Source of the DNA: CAVSWN01 sp046728115
Lineage (GTDB): Bacteria; Acidobacteriota; Vicinamibacteria; Vicinamibacterales; CAVVIG01
Assembly (NCBI GenBank): GCA_046728115.1
Contig: JBKPDW010000012.1
Location: 1-48,391 of the forward strand
DNA length: 48,391 nt
Direction of reading: 5' to 3'
In this document: piece after piece, positions 1 through 9,093 of the stretch
How the letters are laid out: every line of letters begins with the position of its first letter
Numbering within the stretch: the stretch's first letter is position 1
Made by a program: the position numbers and the translations under genes
The notes under the pieces: generated by a model
Database searches by the model: none
The model's input: the letters and a program-made list of their open reading frames with translations, nothing else
Told to the model about the DNA's origin: nothing

Positions 1-83
1 CCGCTGCACCCTCCGTCCCCGCTGCACCCTCCGTACGTCCACTCGACATCGACCTGACCTGGGCGCCGAGCGCGCTGCACCGT

Positions 84-1793
84 TTGGCGCCGCTGACAGG
101 GCCTCTCGTGTCACCGAGACCGCTCACCCGGTGGCAGGCCTTTTTTCGGGGCTTTGTCGATGTGGCGCGGACGTGGATCGCGTTTCTGGCAGAGCTCGCC
201 TATTTGCTGCTCATCTCGCTTCACATCGTCGTGCCGGCATTGAAGTGGCTGGTTCGGCGGCATGCGCCCGCGGGCTTGCCGATGGCGATGAGGGGACTGC
301 TCGCGGTCACGGCCGGGCTGTACGCGATTGGAATCACATGGGGTGTGCCGGGTCCCGGCTGGGCACCAGATGAACTGTCGCCGACGGACCTGTTTGCTGG
401 CATCGACCAGTACTTTTCGCACGGGTGGTGGTCGAAGTACCCGCCGGCACACTCTTACCTTTGCAGCGTCCTCTCGTTGCCTTTTCTCGTGTGGCGCTGG
501 CTGGATCCGAACGGCTTCAGCTCGTCATTGGCGCCAGAACTGCTGGTGGTCTTGTTCCGCTCCGTCAGTGTGGTAATGGCCGTCGCAACGGTGGTAATGG
601 TGTACCTCTGCGGCAACTATCTCTACGGCGAATGGCCGTCCTTCGTCGCCGCCGCGCTCGCGGCGCTGACCTTGCCGGTGCTCTATTACGGGAAGATGGC
701 GAACCTCGACGCACCGTACGTGTTCTGGTTCAGCGTCTCACTCGTTTCATTTGCGCGGCTTGCCGTCGACGATTCGCCGATCGACTACCTCCTGTTCGCG
801 TTGGCGGCTGCAGTGGCAGTCTGCACGAAAGATCAGGCCTACGGCCTCTATGTGCTGCCCGGCGCGGCGCTGCTGATCACGCGACGAACGAAGCTCCTGC
901 TTCTCGCCGGCGCTGCCGGCGCAATCGCGTTCGCCGCTGGGCACAACCTGCTGTTCAACTGGGCGGGCTTCGTCAGGCACGTCACGTACATCACGAGCCC
1001 AGGCGCCCAACCGTTTCGCATGTTCACCGCGACGCCGGCAGGGGAGTGGCATCTCTGGAAGGCGAACGTGATGCTTGCGCGCGTCTCGTGGGGATGGCCT
1101 GCGTTTCTGCTGTGCGCGTCGGGTCTGGTCGTTTCGTTGTGGCGACGGGGCGCGTCGCAGCGGCTTCTCTGGTGGCTCCTGCTGCCGGCGGTGTCGTACT
1201 ACCTGACGTTCATCGCTGTTGTCGGCTACACGTACGACCGCTTTCTGATGCCCATCTTTCTCGTGCTCGCGTTGGCTGGCGGATTCTGCGTATCCGGCAT
1301 CGAGCGGACATCGCAGGATCGGCAATGGCTGCGATACGCGACGGCCAGCGTACTCGCCTACTCGTTCGCGTATGTAATGGCAGTGAATGTCGCGCTGTTG
1401 CGCGATTCACGGTACGCACTCGAAGCGTGGCTCCGGACAAATGTCGAACCTGACGCGACAATCGGCGTAGTCGGCGTCATCGAGCACTCCCCGCGCATAG
1501 AGAGCTGGTTCACCGAATTCGTCGATCCGACCACGCACAACCTGCAGCTGTCCGGATTTGAATATCTGGTCGTCAATACGGACTGGGTCGAGCGATTCGG
1601 ACCAGAACGGCTGCAACGCGAAGGCCTGCGGGAACTCGCGGACGGGCGACTCGAGTACCAGCGCGTTTTCGCCGTGCATACTCCGGTGAGCTTTGCGGGG
1701 ATGCCGTTGAGCTCGCGGTTCGAGGTATTTGGACCGACCGGCTATTCGACGTTGACCAAGCTCAATCCGCCAATCGTTGTCTACAAACGCTGA
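84..1793 (+). CDS. GT-C (family 39-like) membrane glycosyltransferase
   Basis: Multi-pass inner-membrane protein with about ten hydrophobic segments. After the first main helix comes the loop PDELSPTDLF, which carries the acidic pair typical of family 39/ArnT-like GT-C enzymes that use polyprenyl-phosphate sugars and act on the periplasmic side. The last ~130 residues are soluble. I used TTG at 84; GTG at 108 is an alternative. The frame stays open to the left edge of the window, where an 18-base repeat (1-34) reads as AAPSVP repeated in the same frame, so the gene may start outside the window. The acceptor cannot be told from sequence. It is convergent with asnB. Confidence 0.8.
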   Translation: MAPLTGPLVSPRPLTRWQAFFRGFVDVARTWIAFLAELAYLLLISLHIVVPALKWLVRRHAPAGLPMAMRGLLAVTAGLYAIGITWGVPGPGWAPDELSPTDLFAGIDQYFSHGWWSKYPPAHSYLCSVLSLPFLVWRWLDPNGFSSSLAPELLVVLFRSVSVVMAVATVVMVYLCGNYLYGEWPSFVAAALAALTLPVLYYGKMANLDAPYVFWFSVSLVSFARLAVDDSPIDYLLFALAAAVAVCTKDQAYGLYVLPGAALLITRRTKLLLLAGAAGAIAFAAGHNLLFNWAGFVRHVTYITSPGAQPFRMFTATPAGEWHLWKANVMLARVSWGWPAFLLCASGLVVSLWRRGASQRLLWWLLLPAVSYYLTFIAVVGYTYDRFLMPIFLVLALAGGFCVSGIERTSQDRQWLRYATASVLAYSFAYVMAVNVALLRDSRYALEAWLRTNVEPDATIGVVGVIEHSPRIESWFTEFVDPTTHNLQLSGFEYLVVNTDWVERFGPERLQREGLRELADGRLEYQRVFAVHTPVSFAGMPLSSRFEVFGPTGYSTLTKLNPPIVVYKR

Positions 1794-1798
1794 ATCAA

Positions 1799-1824
1799 CG
1801 TAGCGTTGAACGCCGCGCGCTACG
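1799..1824. terminator. candidate hairpin between convergent genes
   Basis: A perfect 7-base inverted repeat (CGTAGCG at 1799-1805 and CGCTACG at 1818-1824, 12-base loop) lies just after the 84-1793 gene and before the end of asnB on the other strand. There is no T-run, so an intrinsic terminator is only possible. Confidence 0.3.
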
Positions 1825-1898
1825 ATGCGTGCCCCAGATGAAATGTAGGGCCCATAGACTGCAGCACGTCGCGGCCCTTTCAGGAACTGCGAAATCGG

Positions 1899-3791
1899 TC
1901 AATCCAGGAACGCCTGTGCCCACCGCTCGAACACCATGAGCGGAAACAGGGTATGCGCGTGATTCTCGCGGCCCGCCCGATGCTCGCGAACGAGGCGACT
2001 CACGGTCGCTGGCTCGAATAACCCGCGTCGCGCGATGCGAGTGGAAGAGAGCAGATCCTCCATCAGGCCGGAGAGCTCGCGCTTGAGCCACTGCTTCATC
2101 GGAATGCTGAAGCCTTCCTTCCTGCGCGACAAAATGCTCTCCGGAAGGATGCCGCTGAGCGCGCGCTTGAGAATGTACTTTCGCCTTCCATCGCGCAGCT
2201 TGAGGTCGCTCGGCATCGAAAACGCCAGTTCCATGACCTCGACGTCCAGGAACGGCGCGCGCGTTTCGAGCGACGTCGCCATGCTCATGCGGTCCACCTT
2301 GGTGAGGATGTCGTCTGCCAGATAGATCACCAGGTCTGCATACAGTTGTCGATTCAACGGATCGTCATGCCGCGCGCCCAGCGCATCGCGAACAGGACCG
2401 TAGACGTCAGCCCCCGATAACGCGTTCTGAAGGCCAGGCGTGTAGAGACTTGCCTTCGCCGCCGGCGACAGGAAGGTCATCCAGCGATACTGCTCGATGT
2501 CCATCGGCCGATGCGCGGCGCCCTCGAAGAAGCGCCGCAAGATGTTGAGCAACCCCTTCTTCTTATCGCTCGGCGGAAAGAGCGAGACGATCCGCTCCAC
2601 GGCGCTCAACGCGGCTCCCGGCAGGAAACGCTCGAACCGGGAGGCGAGCGCGTGAGCCTCGTATGTGTCGTACCCTGCAAAGAGCTCGTCACCGCCATCT
2701 CCAGCCAGCGCGACCGTCACGTGCCTGCGCGCCAGCTCGGACACCATGAAGGTGGGGAATAGCGAGACATCGGCAAATGGCTCGTCCAGGTGCACGATGA
2801 GCCGATCGAACAGACCCGCGATGTCCGGCGAAACCAACTGTTCACGATGGTTCGTCGCAAAGTGATTGGCGACCTCACGCGCGTACGGCAGCTCGTTATA
2901 GCTGCCGTCGTCGAACCCCATGCTGAAGCTGTTGACAACCGCGCCATTCCGGCGGGCTGCGTCCGCCATGAAGGCGACGACGGCGCTCGAGTCGATGCCT
3001 CCCGAAAGAAAGACGCCAAGCGGCACGTCGCTCATCATCTGGGAGGACACGGCGCGACCTAGCGTGTCGCGAATCGCCTCGACCGCATCCTCGTCGCGCC
3101 ATGGTTTCACCGGCACCGACGCGGCATCCCAGTAGCGCTCGGTCGTAACGACTCCGTCACGGTAGAACAGAACGTGTGCGGCGGGGAGGCGTCGGATGCC
3201 GGAGAAAATCGTCCGCGGCGAAATCACGTACTCGTAGGTGAGGAACTGATCCAGCGCCACGAGATCGAGCCCTCGCGGCACACCCCTGGCGCGCAGTAAC
3301 GCCTTGATCTCGGATCCAACGGCCAGGCCGTCGGAGGTTTCAGCGTAATAGAGCGGTTTCTCACCGGCGCGGTCGCGGGCCGCGACGAGTGTGCGGGTGC
3401 GCGCATCCCACAGCACGATGGCGAACATACCGTGGAGGCGGGTGACGAATGCCGTCCCGTACTCCTCGTAGGCGTGCGGGATGACTTCGATGTCGGACCG
3501 TGTGTGGAACACGTGGCCGCGCGCCGAAAGCTCGCGCTTGACGGATTCGAAGTTATAGATCTCGCCGTTGGCAATCGCCGTAATCGTGCCGTCTTCGTTC
3601 GAAAATGGCTGGTGCCCGTGTACGACGTCGACAATCGACAGCCGCCGCATCCCCAGTGCCGCGCCTGCCGGCGTGACGGCGCCGTCCTCGTCGGGGCCGC
3701 GATGGACCAGCGTGGCGACCATCGGTGCGAGGTCGGCCATTGGAATCGATCGCGCGCCGTCCCGGGCCGCCAGCGCGGCGATGCCGCACAT
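1899..3791 (-). CDS. asnB: Asparagine synthase (glutamine-hydrolysing), amidotransferase of a glycan locus
   Basis: 630 residues in the usual AsnB order. An N-terminal Ntn glutaminase domain begins MCGIAA with the catalytic Cys2 and has RGPDEDG, NGEIYNF and ARDRAGEKPLYY. A C-terminal synthase domain has the PP-loop SGGIDSS and the AGDGGDELFAGYD motif. All expected catalytic residues are seen, so the enzyme should transfer ammonia from glutamine to an activated carboxylate. In glycan and exosortase-linked loci such proteins often amidate a sugar acid or other surface precursor rather than make asparagine; that use is inferred from the neighbours. Its ATG overlaps the TGA of the upstream acyltransferase gene by one base (TGATG), so translation is probably coupled. 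Confidence 0.92.
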   Translation of the reverse strand: MCGIAALAARDGARSIPMADLAPMVATLVHRGPDEDGAVTPAGAALGMRRLSIVDVVHGHQPFSNEDGTITAIANGEIYNFESVKRELSARGHVFHTRSDIEVIPHAYEEYGTAFVTRLHGMFAIVLWDARTRTLVAARDRAGEKPLYYAETSDGLAVGSEIKALLRARGVPRGLDLVALDQFLTYEYVISPRTIFSGIRRLPAAHVLFYRDGVVTTERYWDAASVPVKPWRDEDAVEAIRDTLGRAVSSQMMSDVPLGVFLSGGIDSSAVVAFMADAARRNGAVVNSFSMGFDDGSYNELPYAREVANHFATNHREQLVSPDIAGLFDRLIVHLDEPFADVSLFPTFMVSELARRHVTVALAGDGGDELFAGYDTYEAHALASRFERFLPGAALSAVERIVSLFPPSDKKKGLLNILRRFFEGAAHRPMDIEQYRWMTFLSPAAKASLYTPGLQNALSGADVYGPVRDALGARHDDPLNRQLYADLVIYLADDILTKVDRMSMATSLETRAPFLDVEVMELAFSMPSDLKLRDGRRKYILKRALSGILPESILSRRKEGFSIPMKQWLKRELSGLMEDLLSSTRIARRGLFEPATVSRLVREHRAGRENHAHTLFPLMVFERWAQAFLD

Positions 3792-4558
3792 CAGCTGCTG
3801 CCGTCGCGGCGGTCGCGCACGACCTTTGCCGGAATGCCAGTCGCAATGGCGAAGTCGGGAATCTCGCCCACGACAACGGCTCCGGCACCGACGATCGCAT
3901 CGCGACCGATACGCGAACCGTCAGTCACCACGACATGGGCCCCCAGCCACGCGTGATCGTCCACTTCAATCCCGCGCGCCGTCCGGCCCTGATCGAGCAC
4001 CGGAATATCCGTCCTGTCGTACAGGTGATCGCCGCCCACCAGATACGAATAGGCGGCCATCAACACCTTTCTGCCAACGCGCACTCGCGAGGCGGAAAAA
4101 ATCTCGGCGTTGAATCCGATGTTCGCATCGTCATCGATCGTAATGTCACCGTTCTTGCAGCTGAGAATCGTGTTGCGGCCGATGAAAACGCGCGCGCCGA
4201 TCTCGATGCCTCGATTGTCGATGCCCTTCGCATCGAGGCAGCAGTAGTCGTCGATCACCACGTTGTCGCCGAGGCGAATCTTGGCAGGGTGACGCAAGAC
4301 GACGCCCACGCCAAACGACACTCCTCGACCCGTCTTGCCGAGGAGCCACGGATAGCAGATGGAGCGGAACAGCAGTCCCAGCGCGCCGGGCACCCATGCG
4401 CAGAAGGTAACCACGAGTTCGTATTTGATTAGCGGCCAGATGCCCGGCCTGCCGATGATCAGCTCCGCATACCGCTGGCGCTTCGACTTGCGCTCGTCGA
4501 ACAGCTCTTTCTGAATGACGGTGATCCGGGGATCGTGCTCGCGGACGGCGCTCTTCAT
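3791..4558 (-). CDS. Hexapeptide-repeat (left-handed beta-helix) acyltransferase
   Basis: About 255 residues. The N-terminal ~70 residues include a hydrophobic stretch; from about residue 85 there are repeated isoleucine/valine hexapeptides (for example IRLGDN, IEIGAR, VRVGRK) ending in the WLGAHVVVTDGSRIG segment typical of WbbJ/LacA-like O-acetyltransferases. It probably acetylates a sugar of a surface glycan using acetyl-CoA. ATG at 4558 is preferred over GTG at 4561. It forms a two-gene unit with asnB, read leftward, with a one-base stop/start overlap. Confidence 0.85.
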   Translation of the reverse strand: MKSAVREHDPRITVIQKELFDERKSKRQRYAELIIGRPGIWPLIKYELVVTFCAWVPGALGLLFRSICYPWLLGKTGRGVSFGVGVVLRHPAKIRLGDNVVIDDYCCLDAKGIDNRGIEIGARVFIGRNTILSCKNGDITIDDDANIGFNAEIFSASRVRVGRKVLMAAYSYLVGGDHLYDRTDIPVLDQGRTARGIEVDDHAWLGAHVVVTDGSRIGRDAIVGAGAVVVGEIPDFAIATGIPAKVVRDRRDGSS

Positions 4559-4608
4559 CACGTGCTCACGTCCGCTGACCCGCTCGAGCTGAGTGTCCTC
4601 TGCTGGGC

Positions 4609-4638
4609 ATGTCTCGCTCGTTCATGTTAACCTGTCAA
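4609..4638 (-). promoter_or_regulatory. candidate promoter of the acyltransferase-asnB unit
   Basis: On the minus strand a perfect TTGACA (4638-4633) is followed after 18 bases by AGACAT (4614-4609). The -10 match is weak. It is the only sigma70-like pair I see between the divergent genes at 4558 and 4743. Confidence 0.35.
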
Positions 4639-4742
4639 GCACTCCTTTCCGCTCCCAGGCGGTTTTGGTCCGCGGTACCCAGGCGCCCGGACTGGCCGTA
4701 ATTCTCCGACTCGATCGTCCGATAACAGGTGGGTAGGGCAGG

Positions 4743-5843
4743 GTGTTTCTCATAATGCGCAAGATCCCGTTCGCCGTCGGTGCCGCAACTCTTGCTGCGA
4801 CCGTTGCTGCGTGCGTCGGCGCGGAAAAAAGTTCGAACCCGTTGACGCCGACCGTTCAGGGACCGATTCCCGGCGTAACCATTTCAGCGCCTTCAGCGAT
4901 CCAACCGGTCAACGGGCAGCGGATGCGCTCGGATCAGCAGCCGCTTGCGTTGACCATCCGCAACTCCGTCACGTCGGGCGTCCGGCCGCTGTCGTACGTA
5001 TTCGAAGTTGCCGCCGATGCCGGTTTCACGAACATCGTCTACAAGAGCGGCCTCGTCGGGCCGGGCGACAACGGGCAGACCACGCTCCGTCTGACCGATT
5101 CGCTGGCATCAGACCGGTCATATCATTGGCGCGCGCGCGCCGAGGACGGCGCCAACACCGGGCCGAATTCGGCGACTGCTGACTTCAACCTGTTCACCCC
5201 CGTTGTGTTCCAGCCTCCCACACCGATCGAGCCCGTCAATAACAATACGGTGTCGTCATTGCGGCCCAGGCTCACATTCAGGAACGCCGATCGGACGGGA
5301 TCTCCCGACGTCGTGGCCTATACGGTCGAAATGTCCGACTCGAACTCGTTCGCCGTCAGCGCCACGGCGAACGTGGCGGAGCAGCCCGGTCAGACGAGCA
5401 TCACGCCGCCGCAGGATCTTCCGGGTGACAAGCAGCTGTTCTGGCGAGTCCGTGCGTTCGACTCGATCGTGACGGGCCCATGGTCGGCGACCGCGAGCTT
5501 TCAAACCGTCTTGGCGCCGCCGGTTGGAAGCGGCGGTGGCTGCGCGTACCCCGGCCATCCCTCAACCTGGAGTACGAGCGTCTGGCACGACTGCTTCTTC
5601 AGCCTGATCAGGGACCGAAACGTTGGACCGACCGTCACTTTCAATGGAATGGCTGCGCTGCGTGGGGATCTGGTCGCGAGGGGCGCCGACTGGCAAAACG
5701 GCTGGCGCGGCGACTACCGTCCGCGCCTCTTCCTGCCGGTGCCGAACTGCCCACCGCCGACGGCGAACGCGCCGGATTGTTCGTACGACCGCACGGTGGA
5801 CATCGGCGATTTCGGCGGCCCGTGGCAATGGATTCCGCGATAA
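4743..5843 (+). CDS. Lipoprotein with two FN3-like modules and the shared C-terminal WQW domain
   Basis: 366 residues. The signal peptide ends in the lipobox TVAAC, so it should be lipid-anchored. Two fibronectin-III-like repeats follow, each with a YHWRARA or FWRVRA strand and a 'tGPwSa' turn (about 55-155 and 160-255). The last ~95 residues form a domain ending VDIGDFGGPWQW that recurs in the genes at 8234 and 9094. This copy has extra cysteines in that domain. GTG at 4743 or ATG at 4755 could be the start; the lipobox fits both. The role is unknown. The modules suggest an adhesive or binding surface protein, and the neighbouring PA14-GT enzyme may be a partner. Confidence 0.8.
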   Translation: MFLIMRKIPFAVGAATLAATVAACVGAEKSSNPLTPTVQGPIPGVTISAPSAIQPVNGQRMRSDQQPLALTIRNSVTSGVRPLSYVFEVAADAGFTNIVYKSGLVGPGDNGQTTLRLTDSLASDRSYHWRARAEDGANTGPNSATADFNLFTPVVFQPPTPIEPVNNNTVSSLRPRLTFRNADRTGSPDVVAYTVEMSDSNSFAVSATANVAEQPGQTSITPPQDLPGDKQLFWRVRAFDSIVTGPWSATASFQTVLAPPVGSGGGCAYPGHPSTWSTSVWHDCFFSLIRDRNVGPTVTFNGMAALRGDLVARGADWQNGWRGDYRPRLFLPVPNCPPPTANAPDCSYDRTVDIGDFGGPWQWIPR

Positions 5844-6004
5844 CGACATAGGTCGAGTGGCGCAGGACAACATCGGCTTTGCGCCATTCGAACACCGCTC
5901 ACCGCGCCTCGATCTCGTCGAAGGGCACATTGAATTCGTCACGCCGGCGGCGATAATGGGCCTGTGCTCGCCAGTGATCCCTCCACGCTGAAGTTCACGA
6001 TTCC

Positions 6005-8149
6005 TTGAGGCGGTCTTATCTCCTGATCGCGCTCGTCGGTATAGCAGCCGCATCGATGGTCGCCCGGGGCGCCCTCGAAGCAGGCGACGGTCTCCGCGCG
6101 GTCTACAGCGGCGACCGTCGGTGGGGACGCGACGTTCGACATCGCATCGATCGCGAAGTGTCGACAGCTGCACTCCGCCGCGCGTGGGACGATTCCCCGC
6201 CGCCGCAATTCCAAGCCAAGTGGTCCGGGTTTCTCGTCGTCGGCGCATCCGATTGGTACACGTTTGCGACGACGTCCGACGACAGCTCGCGCGTCACGAT
6301 CGACGGACTGGTCGTCGTAGACAACGAGGGCAGCCGGACACAGACCGGCCGCGTCCGCCTGCTGTCCGGCACGCACCAGGTTACGGTCGACTACGGTCAA
6401 ATCGGCGGTCCCTACAGCATCACGTGGTCTTGGGCGCGCGAGGGTTCCACGTTGTTGCCGGTGCCGTCGTGGGCGCTGTGGACGACGGCGGTGTCCCGCT
6501 GGCACGCCGTGGCCGCGCGCGCGATCGATCCTGTTCCCTTTCTGGCGTTCACGGCGATTGCGGCCATCGTGCTTTGGAACGCGTGGCAGATGCGTTGGTT
6601 CGACGCTTTGGCGTCGTTGCGCCTTGATTGGGGATTACTGCTCGTCCTCGTGTTCGCCGCGTACTTTCGCCTTCAGTACGTCACGCTACCCATTGCCGAA
6701 GCGCACAGCTGGCGGCAGATCACTAACGCCGATGTCGCGCGCAACTTCAGCGAGGGTTCATTGAACATCCTGTATCCCAGCGTCAGTTGGGGCGGGTCGG
6801 GCGAAACGTACGTCGGCATGGAATTCCCGCTGATCCAATGGATCGGCGGCGTGCTGTTCCGATGGTTCGGAGACAGCGATGTGATTTGCCGGGGAATTGC
6901 GATCGCATTCTCCTTGGCCACGCTCGTCGGGCTTTACGGATTAGGACGCTGCCTCTGGAACGCTGCGGTGGGCCGGGCGGCGGCGTTCTTCTACGGGATC
7001 TCACCGTCGGCGATCTTCTTCGGGCGGGCGTTCATCTCTGATACCGCGATGGTGTGCTTCTCCGTCTTCGGCGTCTGGGGGTTGGCATCCTACTTCCGGA
7101 GTGGAAAGCGCGCGCCGCTCGTCTGGGGTTCGGCCGCCGCGGCGCTGGCCTGTATGGTCAAAGTGCCTGCCGTGATGATCCTGGCGCCGATCGCGTACAT
7201 GGCGTGGGAGAGCAACAGATGGTCCGCGCTGCGCGATCGCAGGCTGATGAGCGGACTTGCGGTGGTGTTGGCGTTGACCGTTGCCTGGTATGCGCACGCT
7301 GACGTGCTGTTTCACCGGACCGGTCTCGGCGAGGCGATCTGGCATCCGTCCGGCGGCTACAGTCCCGACATCATGGCGGCGGCGGGTCCGACGTTGACCG
7401 TCTCGCACTGGAGCACCTTCAACCAGCTCACCAATCCAGAGTTCTACTCCACGATCCTGAATCGCATCTGGGTGATGCACTTCACGCCGGTTGGCACCAT
7501 CGTCGTGTTGCTTGGAGCCGTGCTGTTCTGGCGTGCGCGGCATCGGCGCATGGTGGACGTGTGGTTCGCGACCGTCGTGCTGTTCATCCTCGTCACCGCC
7601 GAAGGGAATCGGTATCACGAGTTCCACCAGCTGCCCCTCCTGCTTCCGGCGGCGCTGTATTTTGGGTTGGCCGCGCAGGCCGCGTTCGATACGGATGTGT
7701 TGCGCCATGTCATGCCGCTCGGCCTGGGGTTCGCCGCCTCGGCGGGGTTGCTGATGCTCGCCGGTGTCCGGGGGTTCGAGCAGAGTCGCGTGGTCGAGAC
7801 CTTGTTCCGGCCAGACCGGCTGGACGTTCGGCCCCTCACGTTGGGCCGTCAGTTGCGTGATTCCACACCGGGGGATTCGCTCATCATTACAGTCGAGTAC
7901 GACCGGTACGGCGGCAACTCACCGATCCTGCTTTACCACTCGCGGCGCCACGGCTGGAGCTTCGACGGGGAATCGATCACCCCGCAGGTCATCGAGCGGC
8001 TGCGATCACGCTACGGCGCCCACTACTTCGTCACGATGATTTGGACCCAGCTATCACAACGGGCGGATCTGATGGCTTACCTCAATCGGCAGGACCGCCT
8101 GCCGCTCGACCATGGACCGGGCGATGCCGCGGTTTTTTCTTTGCGATGA
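6005..8149 (+). CDS. PA14-domain membrane glycosyltransferase (GT39-like)
   Basis: 714 residues. An N-terminal hydrophobic segment (about 4-22) is followed by a PA14-like domain (about 25-150; PPPQFQAKWSGFL, YTFATTSDDSS, VTIDGLVVVDN). After a helix near 180, a GT-C region of about ten segments contains the EAHSWRQ loop typical of GT39-like enzymes. PA14 domains usually bind carbohydrate, so this one may position the enzyme on its glycan acceptor outside the membrane; that is inference. The same PA14 module is at the N-terminus of the 23709 gene. The start is TTG; no good Shine-Dalgarno sequence is seen, and a GATAAT box lies at about 5953. Confidence 0.85.
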   Translation: MRRSYLLIALVGIAAASMVARGALEAGDGLRAVYSGDRRWGRDVRHRIDREVSTAALRRAWDDSPPPQFQAKWSGFLVVGASDWYTFATTSDDSSRVTIDGLVVVDNEGSRTQTGRVRLLSGTHQVTVDYGQIGGPYSITWSWAREGSTLLPVPSWALWTTAVSRWHAVAARAIDPVPFLAFTAIAAIVLWNAWQMRWFDALASLRLDWGLLLVLVFAAYFRLQYVTLPIAEAHSWRQITNADVARNFSEGSLNILYPSVSWGGSGETYVGMEFPLIQWIGGVLFRWFGDSDVICRGIAIAFSLATLVGLYGLGRCLWNAAVGRAAAFFYGISPSAIFFGRAFISDTAMVCFSVFGVWGLASYFRSGKRAPLVWGSAAAALACMVKVPAVMILAPIAYMAWESNRWSALRDRRLMSGLAVVLALTVAWYAHADVLFHRTGLGEAIWHPSGGYSPDIMAAAGPTLTVSHWSTFNQLTNPEFYSTILNRIWVMHFTPVGTIVVLLGAVLFWRARHRRMVDVWFATVVLFILVTAEGNRYHEFHQLPLLLPAALYFGLAAQAAFDTDVLRHVMPLGLGFAASAGLLMLAGVRGFEQSRVVETLFRPDRLDVRPLTLGRQLRDSTPGDSLIITVEYDRYGGNSPILLYHSRRHGWSFDGESITPQVIERLRSRYGAHYFVTMIWTQLSQRADLMAYLNRQDRLPLDHGPGDAAVFSLR

Positions 8150-8151
8150 CG

Positions 8152-8206
8152 TTGCGTCCGCGAGCGGGCACAGGCTAAAATATCGCGCTCACGGCGGGTT
8201 CCCGCC
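8152..8206 (+). promoter_or_regulatory. promoter and palindromes upstream of lipoprotein 8234
   Basis: TTGCGT (8152-8157), 18 bases, then TAAAAT (8176-8181). The 16 bases at 8152-8167 recur exactly at 9038-9053 in front of the paralogous lipoprotein gene. A 14-base palindrome GGCGGGTTCCCGCC (8193-8206) lies in the leader and could be an operator or a hairpin. Confidence 0.5.
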
Positions 8207-8233
8207 AGTCCCAGTTAAATCGGAGAAAGATCG

Positions 8234-8980
8234 ATGTACAAAGCGTTCCAGGCGATCGCCATTCTTGCGGGTGCATGTGTAGTTTCGGCCACAGTAGCGT
8301 GCTCCGTTGATACGCCGCTGACGCCCGCCCCGGCCCCGCCAAAGGCGTCGGCGCCGGCAGACGGGTCGACGCTGAAAGCTACGGCACCTGCGCTGGTTTC
8401 ACCCACGGGTGATGTGGCGATCGCCGACGCGCGGCCAACGCTGATCATCGGCGCCTCGACAGGGCAATTCACAACGACCCCGCTCTTGTATGAGTTCCAG
8501 CTGATGTCGGATTCGGGCGCGCTCGTGCAGGGGACGACCCAGGCCGGCACGAGCTGGACGTACCCCAGTGATTTGTCGTTCGACACCCCATATCGCTGGC
8601 GGGCACGAGCCACGCTCAGTGGCGCGACAGGACCGTGGTCGGCGACCGGCCGCTTCTATACGTCGAAGGTGCCGCTGCCGAAAGTGACGGCCAGTTCGTC
8701 CGAAGCCGAATTTCATGCGTACTTCAACGCGGTCATCTTGCTGAGAGGCGTCGGACCCATTGCGTCTGCTGCGGCGTTGTCGGCGTTGGAGCCGGACCTT
8801 GTCGCAGTAGGCATCATTCTCGAAAAAACCAGCGGTGGCACGGTTCGCGGTCGAATCTACCTGCCGACCGGAAATCCCAACAATCTGTACAGCCGCGCGG
8901 TCGATATTGGCGATTTCGGCAAGCCCTGGCAGTGGGTCTATCGTGGCGGTGGCACGGTCTGCGAAGGTCTCTGTAAATAA
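8234..8980 (+). CDS. Lipoprotein with one FN3-like module and the shared WQW domain
   Basis: 248 residues with a good Shine-Dalgarno sequence (GGAGAAAG, 8222-8229). The signal peptide ends in a TVAC lipobox, followed by a proline/alanine linker, an FN3-like module (YRWRARA, TGPWSA) and a C-terminal ~85-residue domain ending AVDIGDFGKPWQW. It is a paralogue of the 9094 gene, with the same linker wording (TPLTPAPA, ADGSTLKA), and a more distant relative of the 4743 gene. It lacks the cysteines found in the other two WQW domains. The function is unknown. Confidence 0.8.
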   Translation: MYKAFQAIAILAGACVVSATVACSVDTPLTPAPAPPKASAPADGSTLKATAPALVSPTGDVAIADARPTLIIGASTGQFTTTPLLYEFQLMSDSGALVQGTTQAGTSWTYPSDLSFDTPYRWRARATLSGATGPWSATGRFYTSKVPLPKVTASSSEAEFHAYFNAVILLRGVGPIASAAALSALEPDLVAVGIILEKTSGGTVRGRIYLPTGNPNNLYSRAVDIGDFGKPWQWVYRGGGTVCEGLCK

Positions 8981-9007
8981 AACGAGACAGCTCGACCGAC
9001 AAATTTG

Positions 9008-9055
9008 TTGAAGAATTTATAAGGGATTAGTGTAGAATTGCGTCCGCGAGCGGAC
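9008..9055 (+). promoter_or_regulatory. candidate promoter and leader inverted repeat upstream of lipoprotein 9094
   Basis: TTGAAG (9008-9013) and TAGAAT (9033-9038) are separated by 19 bases. Directly after comes the 16-base element shared with 8152-8167; here it forms a perfect inverted repeat GTCCGC-GA-GCGGAC (9042-9055). Confidence 0.4.
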
Positions 9056-9093
9056 GTCACCGCCCGTATCCCATTCTATCTAGAGAGGTTTTG

